Part shown: piece after piece, positions 6,676-16,330 of the stretch
Layout: each line of letters starts with the position of its first letter
Position numbering within the stretch: the stretch's first letter is position 1
Position numbers and translations under genes: made by a program
Notes under the pieces: generated by a model
Database searches by the model: none
Told to the model about the DNA's origin: nothing
What the model saw: the letters and a program-made list of their open reading frames with translations, nothing else
Origin: an uncultured Tenacibaculum sp.
GTDB lineage: Bacteria; Bacteroidota; Bacteroidia; Flavobacteriales; Flavobacteriaceae
Direction: 5' to 3'
DNA: 64,000 bases
NCBI RefSeq assembly: GCF_947495995.1
Contig: NZ_CANMAX010000001.1
Location: 682,001 to 746,000, forward strand

Positions 6676-8856
6676 ATGAAAAAATACCTATACTATCTTT
6701 CAGGAATTATTCTATTAATTCAATTAGCTTGTACCAACAAAGAAGAATTCAAAATGAACTATCCTACTTTAAACAAACAGATAGTAAAAGACTCTTTTTT
6801 TGGTGAACAAATTAAAGATCAATATAGAAACCTAGAAAACCTAAACGATTCAACAACTATAAATTGGTTTGAATCTCAAGATAACTTAACTAATAAAACT
6901 CTATTTAAAATTTCTGGTAGAGATATTTTTTTACAAGAATTAAAGAACAATAATAATAAACAGAAACCCAGCTTCTTTCGTTTAAGAGAAGCAAGTAATG
7001 GTTATATATTCTATGTAAAACGTATGCCTGATGAAAACATCGGGAAATTGTATTTTAGAAGTGATTTTTCTGCCGAAGAAGAACTTCTTTTTGATCCTAA
7101 AAAATTTGATCCCAAAAGTAAAATAGAATATAAAATAAACTATCTACAACCCAATTGGGATGGATCTACAATCGCTGTAGGGTTAAGTTATGATGATAAA
7201 GAGTATGCCAAAATTATCGCCATTAACACAAAAGATAAATCTATTTACAAAGGGTTTGCTTCAAATTCTTTACCAAACTCTTATGGAGGTATTGAATGGC
7301 TTCCTGATAATTCAGGTTTTATCTACAGTAAAATATCTGATGATAAAAAAGGGAATACTGAAAGCGTAATTTATAAAATAGGTACCTCTTCTTCTAAAGT
7401 AAAAGCTGTTTTTTCAAAGAGCAATAACTTAGAAGTACCATTTAAAAACAATGATATTCCAATTTTATATTACACAAATCCAAATAGTGAAATAATACTT
7501 GGTGCGAATGTAGAAGGTAGTTCAAGATATCGAGATACCTATTACACATATATTGAAGATATTGAGAATAAACCGAAATGGAAATTATATTATAGCAAAG
7601 AAGAAAAAGTAAGAAATTTTAAAATTTCAGATGATTATTTTTATTACAGAACTGCAAAAAATGCTTCAAACTTTAAAATTTGTAGAACACCTTTAACTAA
7701 ACCTGATTTTGAAAATCCTTTTGTTTTAGTTGAAGAAGATTCATTAGCTGTTATTTCTGATTTTGCTATTACAAGCAAAGGTTTATTTTATGTTAAAACT
7801 AAAAACGGTGTCGAGGCTAAACTTTTTAAACTTAATGAAAGCAATAAAGAGTTTTCAGAAGTTAAATTACCGAAATCTGCTGGTTATATTAACGTTTCCT
7901 CTAAAGGAGCCAACTTCGAAGATTTATGGGTTGAAACTGAAGGTTGGGTTAATAATAGACAACGATTAAAATTTAATTATACAACAAACATCTTTGAATC
8001 TCTGAATTTAATTCCTAATGCTGTTGAATCAAGTTTGAATGATGTTGTAGTAGAAGAAATAGAAATTCCTTCACATGATGGCACTATGGTTCCTCTTTCA
8101 ATTGTTTATAAGAAAGGAACAAAAAAAGACAAGAGTAATCGTCTTCTAATTAACGCTTATGGTGCTTACAAATGGACTAACTCTCCCTTTATGTATAATT
8201 ACTTATTACATTGGGTTAAAAATGGTGGAATTTACGCTACAGCTCATGTAAGAGGTGGAGGAGAAAAAGGTAACAAATGGTATAAAGCTGGATTTAAAAC
8301 AACGAAACCAAATACATGGAAAGATTTAATTGCTTGTACAGAGTATTTTGTTAAAAACAATTATACTACTTCAGAAAAAATAGTAGCTTGGGGAGCTAGT
8401 GCTGGAGGTATTTGTATAGGTCGTGCAATTACGGAACGCCCAGATTTATATGCCGCTGCAATTATTAGAGTTGGTGTTTTAAATCCGATGAGACTAGAGT
8501 TTGGTCCTAAAGGTTCATTCAATACAAAAGAGTTTGGCTCTGTGAAAGACTCAGTTGAATATAAAGCGCTATATGAAATGGATTCTTATTTAAACATAAA
8601 AGACAATGTAGAATATCCTGCTGTTTATCTTACCGCTGGTTTAAACGATGCAAGAGTTGTTGCTTGGCAACCTGGAAAGTTTGTTGCTCGTATGCAAGAA
8701 GCATCCTCTTCTAATAAACCAATATTATTTTCAGTAGATAAAAAAGGTGGGCATGGTTTTGAAAGTACCAAGGATAAACAAAACAATGAACTAGCAAATA
8801 TTATTTCTTTCGCCCTTTGGCAAACTGGTCATCCAGATTATCAAATCAAGAAATAA
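6676..8856 (+). CDS. Prolyl oligopeptidase family (S9A) lipoprotein of the RiPP cluster
   Basis: 726 aa. A lipoprotein signal with lipobox LAC (Cys about 19) leads into a beta-propeller domain (about 60-430) and an alpha/beta hydrolase domain. The catalytic residues visible are Ser about 575 in GASAGG, Asp about 658 in GLNDARVV and His about 693 in KKGGHGF. S9A enzymes cleave short peptides after Pro, and some RiPP clusters use them as leader peptidases. Its position directly after the precursor suggests such a role in the periplasm, perhaps trimming or degrading exported peptide. The nucleophile elbow GASAGG differs from the standard GGSNGG of the second S9A protein at 46807-48960. That fits a specialised paralogue. 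The start at 6676 is preferred because 6649 lies inside the hairpin. Confidence 0.85.
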   Translation: MKKYLYYLSGIILLIQLACTNKEEFKMNYPTLNKQIVKDSFFGEQIKDQYRNLENLNDSTTINWFESQDNLTNKTLFKISGRDIFLQELKNNNNKQKPSFFRLREASNGYIFYVKRMPDENIGKLYFRSDFSAEEELLFDPKKFDPKSKIEYKINYLQPNWDGSTIAVGLSYDDKEYAKIIAINTKDKSIYKGFASNSLPNSYGGIEWLPDNSGFIYSKISDDKKGNTESVIYKIGTSSSKVKAVFSKSNNLEVPFKNNDIPILYYTNPNSEIILGANVEGSSRYRDTYYTYIEDIENKPKWKLYYSKEEKVRNFKISDDYFYYRTAKNASNFKICRTPLTKPDFENPFVLVEEDSLAVISDFAITSKGLFYVKTKNGVEAKLFKLNESNKEFSEVKLPKSAGYINVSSKGANFEDLWVETEGWVNNRQRLKFNYTTNIFESLNLIPNAVESSLNDVVVEEIEIPSHDGTMVPLSIVYKKGTKKDKSNRLLINAYGAYKWTNSPFMYNYLLHWVKNGGIYATAHVRGGGEKGNKWYKAGFKTTKPNTWKDLIACTEYFVKNNYTTSEKIVAWGASAGGICIGRAITERPDLYAAAIIRVGVLNPMRLEFGPKGSFNTKEFGSVKDSVEYKALYEMDSYLNIKDNVEYPAVYLTAGLNDARVVAWQPGKFVARMQEASSSNKPILFSVDKKGGHGFESTKDKQNNELANIISFALWQTGHPDYQIKK

Positions 8857-8880
8857 TAATCATTAATTTATAATAATAAA

Positions 8881-8927
8881 AAAGCCTGAATTCGATATTA
8901 TATTTTTCGAATTCAGGCTTTTTTTTA
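8881..8927. terminator. Bidirectional terminator between the RiPP cluster and feo
   Basis: Perfect arms AAGCCTGAATTCGA (8882-8895) and TCGAATTCAGGCTT (8907-8920) are flanked by A and T runs. The hairpin serves the convergent peptidase and feo transcripts. Confidence 0.9.
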
Positions 8928-9065
8928 TTCTTGATGAGTTTTATAAAGCAAACTACAACCACAATCTGGTCCGCAACTATCTTTTTTAGATTTAAAAATA
9001 AATTTCCGACCTAAAAAAAGAACTGCTAGTATTACAATTGAATATGTTATAATCTCTTGAGTCAT
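8925..9065 (-). CDS. FeoB-associated Cys-rich membrane protein
   Basis: 46 aa from the ATG at 9065. It has one membrane segment (about residues 5-22), then a basic stretch and the Cys-rich tail DSCGPDCGCSLLYK. This layout is that of the FeoB_associated family (PF12669), which sits next to FeoB and is thought to help ferrous iron uptake. It overlaps the feoB stop by one base (TAATG arrangement), so translation is coupled. A longer frame to 9149 would run into feoB and is not used. Confidence 0.85.
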   Translation of the reverse strand: MTQEIITYSIVILAVLFLGRKFIFKSKKDSCGPDCGCSLLYKTHQE

Positions 9066-11161
9066 TATTGTAAAATTTGAAATGTTAATAATGCAGAGAT
9101 ATATGCTAAAGCTCCCATTCCAAATAATTGGATTAATGGCCATTTCCAACTGTTAGTTTCTCGTTTAACAATAGCTAATGTTGCCATACATTGCATTGCA
9201 AATGCATAGAAAATCATTAACGACATTCCTGTCGCAAAATTGAAACGTTTCTTACCTGTTTTCGGATTAATTTCAGCTTCCATTCGCTCTTTTATCGTTC
9301 CTTCATCTTCTACTCCTTCAATGCTATAAATAGTAGCCAATGTTCCAACGAAAACTTCTCTCGCTGCAAACGAAGTAATTAAACCTATTCCTATTTTCCA
9401 ATCATAACCTAAAGGTTTCACAACAGGTTCTATAGTTTTCCCAGCTATTCCAATATATGATCTTTCAAGTTTTTTTGAAGCTACTTTTTGCTCTAGTTCT
9501 TCTGTACTTAAATTGCTTGAAACGATTTCTTTTTTCACATCTTCTTCAGCTTTATGATAAGAAGAAGGTCCGTGAGTAGCTAAAAACCATAACAAAATAG
9601 ATATCGGTAAAATAATTTTTCCTGCTTCTAAAACAAAGCTTTTAGTTTTTTCAACTACAGTTATTAGAACATTTTTAAGCGACGGAATCTTATATTCTGG
9701 CATTTCGATCACAAAAAATGATTTACTTTTTATTTTTAATGTTCTATGTAAAATAAATGCAGCTAATAGAGCTGTTGCAAAGCCTAAGAAATATAATCCT
9801 AACAAAGTAAGTCCTTGTAAATTAAAGAAACCCAAAACCTTTGTATTAGGTATAATAATAGCAATTAAAATTGCGTATACAGGTAAACGTGCTGAGCAAG
9901 TCGTAAAAGGAGTAATTAAAATTGTAATTAAACGTTCTTTCCAACTTGAAATAGTTCTAGCAGCCATAATTGCTGGAACTGCACATGCTGTTCCTGATAT
10001 TAACGGAATTACACTTTTTCCACTTAATCCGAAACGACGCATAATTTTATCCATCAGAAATACTACTCTACTCATGTAACCTGATTCTTCTAAAACAGCA
10101 ATAAGGAAAAATAGAATAGCAATTTGAGGAATGAAAATTACAACCCCTCCAATACCTGGAATAATTCCATCAGTAATTAAATCTGGAAGGATTCCTTCAG
10201 ACATATTTTCCTTAACACCTTCTGAAAGACTCCCGAAAATTTCATCTATAAAATCCATTGGTACCGAAGCCCAACTAAAAATAGATTGAAAAATAAGTGA
10301 TAAAATACCTACAAAAATAACGTAACCAAAAATCTTATGCGTAAAAACCTTATCGAGTTTAGCTCTTAAATCTTTGGCTTTACTTCGATCTAAAACATAA
10401 CTCTCCTTTAAAATCGAATTAATTTTCTGATATCGATAAATCGTTTCTTTATGTTGATATTTCTTTATTTTAGATACATCATCTATAAAATCTGAAAGTT
10501 CTGCTTTTTGGGTTGTTCCGAAAGATTGCTGTGTAACACCCAACCATAAATGATATAAAGATTCCTCTGTTCTAACTTTCTGCAAATCTTCATAAAATGA
10601 ACTATCAATTTTTTTTGCAACCTCCTGAAAATTAGAAACACTTTTAAGCTCTTCATAATTTTCTATAGCAGATTTCAATTCTTTTATTCCTTCATTTTTC
10701 TTTGCAGAAATTAATACAACTTTTGTTTCTAAACCTTGTTCTAATTTCGCTACATCAATAGAAATTCCTTTTTTATCCATTTGATCTGCCATATTAATAG
10801 CTAAAATCGTTGGAACCCCAATATCTTGAACTTGGGTAAATAAAAGTAAATTTCTTTTTAAATTTTCAGCATCAGCAACCACCACCATTACATCTGGGTA
10901 ACTTAAGTGTGAAGGATCTTGAAGTACCTTCAGCACAACACTTTCGTCTACAGAAGTAGGATTAATACTATACGTACCAGGCAAATCTGTAATTGTCGCT
11001 TTTCCAGTTGATGATAAACTACAAGAACCTTGTTTTTTATCTACAGTGATTCCAGGATAATTTCCTACTTTTTGATTTAACCCAGTTAATCTATTAAATA
11101 ATGATGTTTTTCCAGTATTAGGATTACCTATTAATGAAACTTGAATAGTACGCTTCCCCAT
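9065..11161 (-). CDS. feoB: Ferrous iron transporter FeoB
   Basis: 698 aa. The N-terminal GTPase domain shows G1 GNPNTGKT (about 12-19), the switch region NYPGITVDKKQG and G3 DLPGTYS, then the helical regulatory domain (about 160-250). The membrane domain holds the two Gate motifs, with GTACAVPAIMAAR and FTTCSARLPVYA visible. It imports Fe2+ across the inner membrane. It is flanked by feoA (6 bases upstream) and the small Cys-rich protein (1-base overlap), which makes a compact three-gene operon. Length is normal for the family. Confidence 0.97.
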   Translation of the reverse strand: MGKRTIQVSLIGNPNTGKTSLFNRLTGLNQKVGNYPGITVDKKQGSCSLSSTGKATITDLPGTYSINPTSVDESVVLKVLQDPSHLSYPDVMVVVADAENLKRNLLLFTQVQDIGVPTILAINMADQMDKKGISIDVAKLEQGLETKVVLISAKKNEGIKELKSAIENYEELKSVSNFQEVAKKIDSSFYEDLQKVRTEESLYHLWLGVTQQSFGTTQKAELSDFIDDVSKIKKYQHKETIYRYQKINSILKESYVLDRSKAKDLRAKLDKVFTHKIFGYVIFVGILSLIFQSIFSWASVPMDFIDEIFGSLSEGVKENMSEGILPDLITDGIIPGIGGVVIFIPQIAILFFLIAVLEESGYMSRVVFLMDKIMRRFGLSGKSVIPLISGTACAVPAIMAARTISSWKERLITILITPFTTCSARLPVYAILIAIIIPNTKVLGFFNLQGLTLLGLYFLGFATALLAAFILHRTLKIKSKSFFVIEMPEYKIPSLKNVLITVVEKTKSFVLEAGKIILPISILLWFLATHGPSSYHKAEEDVKKEIVSSNLSTEELEQKVASKKLERSYIGIAGKTIEPVVKPLGYDWKIGIGLITSFAAREVFVGTLATIYSIEGVEDEGTIKERMEAEINPKTGKKRFNFATGMSLMIFYAFAMQCMATLAIVKRETNSWKWPLIQLFGMGALAYISALLTFQILQ

Positions 11162-11167
11162 TTAAAA

Positions 11168-11392
11168 CTATAAGTTGGTCACTTTAATTTTTTCTGCAAT
11201 ATCTCTTCGTATTGCCATATGACTTCCATTTACATTGATATACAAAGGATCATTAAACGGTGCCTTCTGAACTAACTCGACCATTGTTCCTGGCAAGCAA
11301 CCCATTTCTAATAATTTCAATGGAATTACATGTTCGCTTTGTTCAGATATAATACCTGTTTGTCCTAATTTTAATGCTGCTATTGTACTCAA
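11168..11392 (-). CDS. feoA: Ferrous iron transport protein FeoA
   Basis: 74 aa with the SH3-like FeoA fold. The pattern LLEMGCLPGTMVELVQKAPFNDPLYINVNG is split here across about residues 27-55, and AIRRDIAEKI closes the fold. FeoA binds or regulates FeoB. It is first in the operon. No obvious Fur box was recognised in the 126 bases between it and the divergent clamp-loader gene. Confidence 0.95.
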   Translation of the reverse strand: MSTIAALKLGQTGIISEQSEHVIPLKLLEMGCLPGTMVELVQKAPFNDPLYINVNGSHMAIRRDIAEKIKVTNL

Positions 11393-11518
11393 AAATGTGT
11401 GTTTAATACAAATACTCTCGAAAATACTGAGAATTGTAGAATAAACGCAAAGATACTAAATTAGAATCGTTCTAAAGAAGTTGTGCTCTTCTCTTTTTAG
11501 AAATGGTATATTTGTCGT

Positions 11519-12670
11519 ATGACTTTTGATGAGATAATCGGACAAGAACATATAAAAAAACATTTAATTGCTTCAGCAGAAAATGGTCGCATACCGCATG
11601 CACAATTATTTGTTGGTAAAGAAGGTTCTGGAACACTTTCTATGGCAATTGCTTATGCACAACATTTACTTTGTAATTATTCTAACGATGCTAATGCGTG
11701 TCATATAAAATGTAATAAACTACAACATCCAGATCTACATTTTGCTTTTCCAGTTACTACTAACGATAAAATAAAGAAACATCCAACAAGTAACCTTTTC
11801 TTAGAAGAATGGAGATCTTTTATAGAAAATACTCCTTACGGAAGTTTATACGATTGGTTGAAACATATTGGTGTTGAAAATAAGCAAGGTCAAATTGGTG
11901 TAGATGAAGCAGAGGATATCGTAAAGAAACTGTCATTAAAATCTTATGAAGGCGGATTTAAAGTGATGATAATTTGGATGGCTGAAAAAATGAATATTGC
12001 TGCTTCTAATAAGTTATTAAAACTGATTGAAGAACCTCCTTCAAAAACTATTTTCTTATTAGTTACTGAAGACGAAGGTCAGATTATAAATACTATTAAA
12101 TCTCGTTGTCAGGCACTACACTTTCCTAGTTTATCTGAAAATAACATTGTAGATTATCTTTCAAAAAATGAAGGTGTAGAAAATCAAGAAGCAAATCGAA
12201 TTGCACAACAATCTGAAGGTAATTTAAATAAAGCCATTCATTTCTTACATAACGATTCTAACGATTTAATCTTTGAAGAATGGTTTATTACTTGGATTCG
12301 TAGTGCTTTTAAAGCCAAAGGAAATGCTGCTGTTATCCAAGATTTAATTCATTGGAGTGAAGCCATAGCAAAATCTGGAAGAGAAACTCAAAAACAATTT
12401 TTACAATATTGCTTACAGTTTTTCAGACAAGCAATGTTGTTAAATTACGGTGCTCCAGACTTAGTATATTTATCACCTCAGACAGGAAATTTCAAACTTG
12501 AAAAATTTGCTCCTTTTGTTCATAGCGGAAATATTTTAACTATTGAAAAAGAAGTTAATGATGCTCAATATCATATCGAACGAAATGGAAATGCTAAAAT
12601 AATTTTATTAGATTTATCTATAAAACTTACACGTTTACTTCATACGAAGGAACAAAAAATCGAAGCATAG
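11519..12670 (+). CDS. holB: DNA polymerase III clamp loader delta prime subunit
   Basis: 383 aa. The N-terminus (TFDEIIGQEHIKKHLIASAENGRIPHAQLF) is that of the DnaX/HolB AAA+ family. The P-loop position reads GKEGSGTLS, without the normal GKT, as expected for the non-hydrolysing delta prime subunit. A four-Cys zinc module lies at about 60-75 (CNYSNDANACHIKCNK, with one Cys just before), and the SRC motif is present in IKSRCQALHF. The subunit helps open and load the sliding clamp. A downstream lipoprotein gene starts one base after the stop, so the two may be co-transcribed. Confidence 0.9.
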   Translation: MTFDEIIGQEHIKKHLIASAENGRIPHAQLFVGKEGSGTLSMAIAYAQHLLCNYSNDANACHIKCNKLQHPDLHFAFPVTTNDKIKKHPTSNLFLEEWRSFIENTPYGSLYDWLKHIGVENKQGQIGVDEAEDIVKKLSLKSYEGGFKVMIIWMAEKMNIAASNKLLKLIEEPPSKTIFLLVTEDEGQIINTIKSRCQALHFPSLSENNIVDYLSKNEGVENQEANRIAQQSEGNLNKAIHFLHNDSNDLIFEEWFITWIRSAFKAKGNAAVIQDLIHWSEAIAKSGRETQKQFLQYCLQFFRQAMLLNYGAPDLVYLSPQTGNFKLEKFAPFVHSGNILTIEKEVNDAQYHIERNGNAKIILLDLSIKLTRLLHTKEQKIEA

Positions 12671-12671
12671 T

Positions 12672-13187
12672 ATGAGAATATCTTTTTTTATCATTTGTAT
12701 CAGTTTTGGACTGATTTTTGTTGGTTGTAAAAACGAAAAAACCAAAACAGAGGAAACTAACCAAACAACTTCTAAAGCAGAAACAAAAAAACAAAGTCTT
12801 AAAAGTTTTATGGTTGGTAAGTGGGAAACGCAATACATAAAAATTGAATATTCTACATACCAAAAAGCTGATAGTTCTTATGTTTTTGAAGATGATTTTA
12901 GTAAACCTAATTCAGGAAGAGCACAATCTGAATACCTGAATGACGGGACTTTTACCTCTTGGTTTAAGCAGCCAGATAGCACAAAAGTTGGTGAAACTAA
13001 AGGAAATTGGAAAACTAAAGCAACTGATAGCTTATATGTAGATTATCAATATTTAGGAAAACAAGTTCAGGTTTGGTATAACATTGAACAAAAAGAAAAT
13101 AAATTCACTGGTGTTGTTATTTCTGATTGGGATAACGATGGTGAGAACGACGATAAACTACTAATGAAATCTAAAAGAATACAATAA
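12672..13187 (+). CDS. Hypothetical lipoprotein
   Basis: 171 aa. A signal peptide with lipobox FVGC (Cys 19) is followed by a Lys/Glu/Thr-rich linker (20-45). A probable small beta domain follows, beginning FMVGKWETQYIKIEYSTY and resembling a lipocalin-like fold by its GKW start. I do not recognise the family and assign no function. It sits between holB and a sensor kinase with spacings of 1 and 3 bases. Confidence 0.75.
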   Translation: MRISFFIICISFGLIFVGCKNEKTKTEETNQTTSKAETKKQSLKSFMVGKWETQYIKIEYSTYQKADSSYVFEDDFSKPNSGRAQSEYLNDGTFTSWFKQPDSTKVGETKGNWKTKATDSLYVDYQYLGKQVQVWYNIEQKENKFTGVVISDWDNDGENDDKLLMKSKRIQ

Positions 13188-13190
13188 AAA

Positions 13191-14648
13191 TTGCTCAGTT
13201 TAAATAATATATCGCTACGAATTAGAATTTTTATCTCAATGATACTCTTAGTATTATTGGCTTCAATTCTTATCGCCGCTGTAACTATCTATCAGTACGG
13301 TGAACAAACAAAAGATTATAATGAACAACGTTTCGGCAGAAAAGAAAACGCTACACGTTACGACATTGAAATCAAACTAAAGAAAACTACATATCCTGTT
13401 ACTACAGCTAATCTTTCTAAAATATTTCAAGATTTAATTTATGAAATAGCTGCTATTCACAAATTAACAATTACAATGTACGACATGAATGGAAAGTTAT
13501 TAAAATCTTCCATTCCTTACGATTTTGAAGCTGTAAATGAAAAACCTCTTTCGACAGAAATTGTTAGTGAATTAGCCAATAATTCTAACCATAGAATATT
13601 GAAATCGGATAGAAATAAAGGAACAACTTATCAGTCTTCTTACACCTACATCAATGACACAAGATTTAAAAGAATTGGTATTCTAGAAATTAAAGTTGCT
13701 CAAAACAACGATGAGCAACAAATGGAACTAGAAGAGTTTATGTCAAGATTGATCGTTGTTTACATTCTAATGTTTATCGCTGCGATTTCATTGGCTTACT
13801 TTTTATCGAGTTACATCACAAGATCGATACAAACCATATCTGGAAAAATAAAAGAAACTCGACTTAATAAGAGAAACGAAAAGATTACTTTAAGCGCTGC
13901 GAGTTCAGAAATTAACTCCTTAGTCGACGCATATAATAACATGATTGATCAGCTTGAAGACAGTGCTGTAAAATTAGCGCAAAGTGAACGTGAACAAGCT
14001 TGGAGAGAAATGGCAAAACAAGTGGCACACGAAATTAAAAATCCGCTTACTCCAATGCGCTTAACGGTACAGAGCTTCCAAAGAAAATTTGATCCAACAG
14101 ACGAAAATATAAGGCAAAAAATCTCTGAATATAGCGAAACTCTTATTCAGCAAATTGACGTAATGAGTTCGATCGCTTCTGCATTTTCTGATTTTGCCAA
14201 AATGCCTACACAACGAAAAGAAAATCTAGATGTGATAGATGTTATAAAACATGCATTAGATATTTTTAATGAAGATTTCATTCATTATTTCCCGCAAGAA
14301 AAAGAATTATTTGCGAATCTAGATAAAACTCAGTTGATTAGAATCATCACTAACTTGGTTAAAAATGCTACTCAAGCAATGAAAGCTGATGAAGAAAATC
14401 CAAGGATAGAAGTAAAAGTTAGTTCAGATTTACACAATGTAATTATCAATGTAACCGATAACGGAAAAGGTATTACAGAAGAAAATAAAAAACTCATTTT
14501 CGAACCTAAATTCACTACAAAAACTAGTGGAATGGGACTTGGTTTACCTATGATTAAAAACATCATAGAAGCGTATAACGGCTCAATAACTTTCTCTTCT
14601 ACTTTAGGTATCGGAACAGTTTTTACCGTAACTTTACCAAAAACTTAA
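13191..14648 (+). CDS. Sensor histidine kinase (HAMP, HisKA, HATPase)
   Basis: 485 aa starting at a TTG; no ATG precedes the first membrane helix (about 11-34), so the TTG is the best start. A periplasmic sensor region (about 35-187), a second helix (188-207) and a HAMP segment follow. The phosphoacceptor His is about H280 in QVAHEIKNPLTPMRL. The ATPase boxes are visible as NLVKNATQA, DNGKGI and TSGMGLGLPMIKNI. The H-box wording resembles NtrY-type kinases. No response regulator is adjacent, so its partner and signal are unknown. Confidence 0.9.
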   Translation: MLSLNNISLRIRIFISMILLVLLASILIAAVTIYQYGEQTKDYNEQRFGRKENATRYDIEIKLKKTTYPVTTANLSKIFQDLIYEIAAIHKLTITMYDMNGKLLKSSIPYDFEAVNEKPLSTEIVSELANNSNHRILKSDRNKGTTYQSSYTYINDTRFKRIGILEIKVAQNNDEQQMELEEFMSRLIVVYILMFIAAISLAYFLSSYITRSIQTISGKIKETRLNKRNEKITLSAASSEINSLVDAYNNMIDQLEDSAVKLAQSEREQAWREMAKQVAHEIKNPLTPMRLTVQSFQRKFDPTDENIRQKISEYSETLIQQIDVMSSIASAFSDFAKMPTQRKENLDVIDVIKHALDIFNEDFIHYFPQEKELFANLDKTQLIRIITNLVKNATQAMKADEENPRIEVKVSSDLHNVIINVTDNGKGITEENKKLIFEPKFTTKTSGMGLGLPMIKNIIEAYNGSITFSSTLGIGTVFTVTLPKT

Positions 14649-14655
14649 CTTATTT

Positions 14656-15438
14656 ATGACTTTTGAAAACATATTAGTTGAAAAAGCTACCGAAATAGCA
14701 ACTATTACGATAAATAGACCAAAAAAATTAAATGCGCTTAACAAAGCAACTATTGAAGAATTAAACAGTGCTTTCAAAGAGTTAAATGACGACAAAAGTG
14801 TAAAAGTAATTTTATTAACAGGAAGTGGAGAAAAAGCTTTTGTTGCTGGAGCAGACATTTCTGAATTTGCTCATTTTTCTGAAGCAGAAGGTGGTAAATT
14901 AGCTGCTAAAGGACAAGAGTTACTTTTCGATTTCGTTGAAAATCTTTCAACTCCAGTTATTGCTTTAGTAAATGGTTTTGCTCTTGGTGGTGGTTTAGAA
15001 TTAGCTATGTCTTGTCATTTTAGAATTGCATCAGACAATGCTAGAGTTGGTTTACCTGAAACTTCTTTAGGAGTAATTCCTGGTTACGGTGGTACGCAAC
15101 GTTTACCTCAACTTATCGGTAAAGGAAAAGCAATGGAATTAATTATGACTGCCGGAATGATGTCTGCTGAAGAAGCTAAATCATACGGATTAGTAAATTA
15201 TGTGGTTTCACAAGAAGAATTAATTCCTTTAGGAGAGAAAATAGCAGGTAAAATCATTAAAAACTCTTCGGTTGCTATTGGCAAAGCTATTAAAGCTGTA
15301 AATTCTGGTTTTAAAGACGGTGAAAATGGTTACCAATCGGAAATCACTGCTTTCGGAGAATGTTTTGGAACAGAAGACTTTAAAGAAGGAACTACAGCAT
15401 TCTTAGAAAAGAGAAAACCTAATTTTCCAAATAAATAA
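14656..15438 (+). CDS. Enoyl-CoA hydratase/isomerase family protein (crotonase)
   Basis: 260 aa, the full length of a crotonase. The oxyanion-hole segment AFVAGADISEF (about 62-72) and NGFALGGGLELAMSCHFRIAS (about 97-117, split here) are typical. The two catalytic Glu positions are found in GLPETSLGVIPGYGGTQRL. It likely hydrates 2-enoyl-CoA in fatty acid or amino acid degradation. The exact substrate cannot be told from sequence. It follows the kinase gene by 7 bases. Confidence 0.92.
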   Translation: MTFENILVEKATEIATITINRPKKLNALNKATIEELNSAFKELNDDKSVKVILLTGSGEKAFVAGADISEFAHFSEAEGGKLAAKGQELLFDFVENLSTPVIALVNGFALGGGLELAMSCHFRIASDNARVGLPETSLGVIPGYGGTQRLPQLIGKGKAMELIMTAGMMSAEEAKSYGLVNYVVSQEELIPLGEKIAGKIIKNSSVAIGKAIKAVNSGFKDGENGYQSEITAFGECFGTEDFKEGTTAFLEKRKPNFPNK

Positions 15439-15444
15439 ATTCAC

Positions 15445-15473
15445 AAAAACTCGCAGTTTAATTGCGAGTTTTT
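15445..15473 (+). terminator. Terminator after the crotonase gene
   Basis: Arms AAAAACTCGCA and TGCGAGTTTTT form an 11-bp stem with a 7-base loop; the last five T belong to the stem and tail. Confidence 0.8.
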
Positions 15474-15585
15474 CAATAAAACACTTGCAAATCCCTAGCA
15501 AATAGCTAGTTTTAACAAAAAAAATGCGGTTTTTTGTATGCATGGTCATTTTTTTTGTATAAATTGCAAAAAAAACTTTTTTAGC

Positions 15586-16329
15586 ATGTTAAAAGCAATC
15601 ATTGTAGACGATGAAGACAAGGCTATAAAAAGCTTATCATGGGAACTTTCAAACTTTAACGACGAAGTTGAAATATTAGATACATTTTCCAATCCCAATA
15701 CAGCTCTTGATTTTATTAAGAACAATCAAATAGATTGTTTGTTCTTAGATATAGAAATGCCTACAATGGACGGTTTTCAATTTATTGAAAAACTGCCAAG
15801 AAAAGATTTTGCTATAGTTATCACCACAGCTTATAATGAATACGCAATTAAAGCTTTAAAACAAGAAGCTATTGATTATTTATTAAAGCCTGTAGACACT
15901 GATGATCTTGAACAAAGTTTAAAGAAGATATCTAAGTTCACGAAAAGAATCTCAGTTAGCAACACTAATGAAAAGTTAGAGAAAATACTATATAACTTCA
16001 ATCAAAGATTAGACGAAAAGAAAGTTGTTATTAATGCAGATGGACGTTTAATTTTCTTAGAACCAGATGAAATCTTATGTATTGAGTCTGATGGAAATTA
16101 TAGTTCTATATACACAACTGAAGGCAAGAAAATAGTTGTTACGAAAAAGCTTAAAGAAGTAAACACTTTACTTCCTGAAAATCTATTTTTTAGAATACAT
16201 AACTCTTACATAATCAATCTTAGTAAAGTAAGAGAATACTACAAAACAGACGGTTATGTTATTCTAGAGAAAAATCATAAAATACCTGTATCTCGACAAA
16301 GAAAAACTGAATTTTTAGATAAGTTTTAA
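15586..16329 (+). CDS. LytTR-family response regulator
   Basis: 247 aa from the ATG at 15586. An upstream in-frame ATG at 15538 would add 16 unrelated residues. The receiver domain has the acidic pair DDE (8-10) and the phospho-Asp D55 in LFLDIEMP. The C-terminal LytTR domain shows ILCIESDGNYSSIY and FFRIHNSYIINLSKVREY. It pairs with the kinase gene that follows after one base. LytTR regulators bind 9-bp direct repeats spaced about 21-22 bp. Its own targets are not evident nearby. Confidence 0.93.
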   Translation: MLKAIIVDDEDKAIKSLSWELSNFNDEVEILDTFSNPNTALDFIKNNQIDCLFLDIEMPTMDGFQFIEKLPRKDFAIVITTAYNEYAIKALKQEAIDYLLKPVDTDDLEQSLKKISKFTKRISVSNTNEKLEKILYNFNQRLDEKKVVINADGRLIFLEPDEILCIESDGNYSSIYTTEGKKIVVTKKLKEVNTLLPENLFFRIHNSYIINLSKVREYYKTDGYVILEKNHKIPVSRQRKTEFLDKF

Positions 16330-16330
16330 A

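Noticed and set aside
9066..9149. Longer start for the FeoB-associated protein
   Set aside because: It lies wholly inside feoB in another frame; the ATG at 9065 gives the normal family length.
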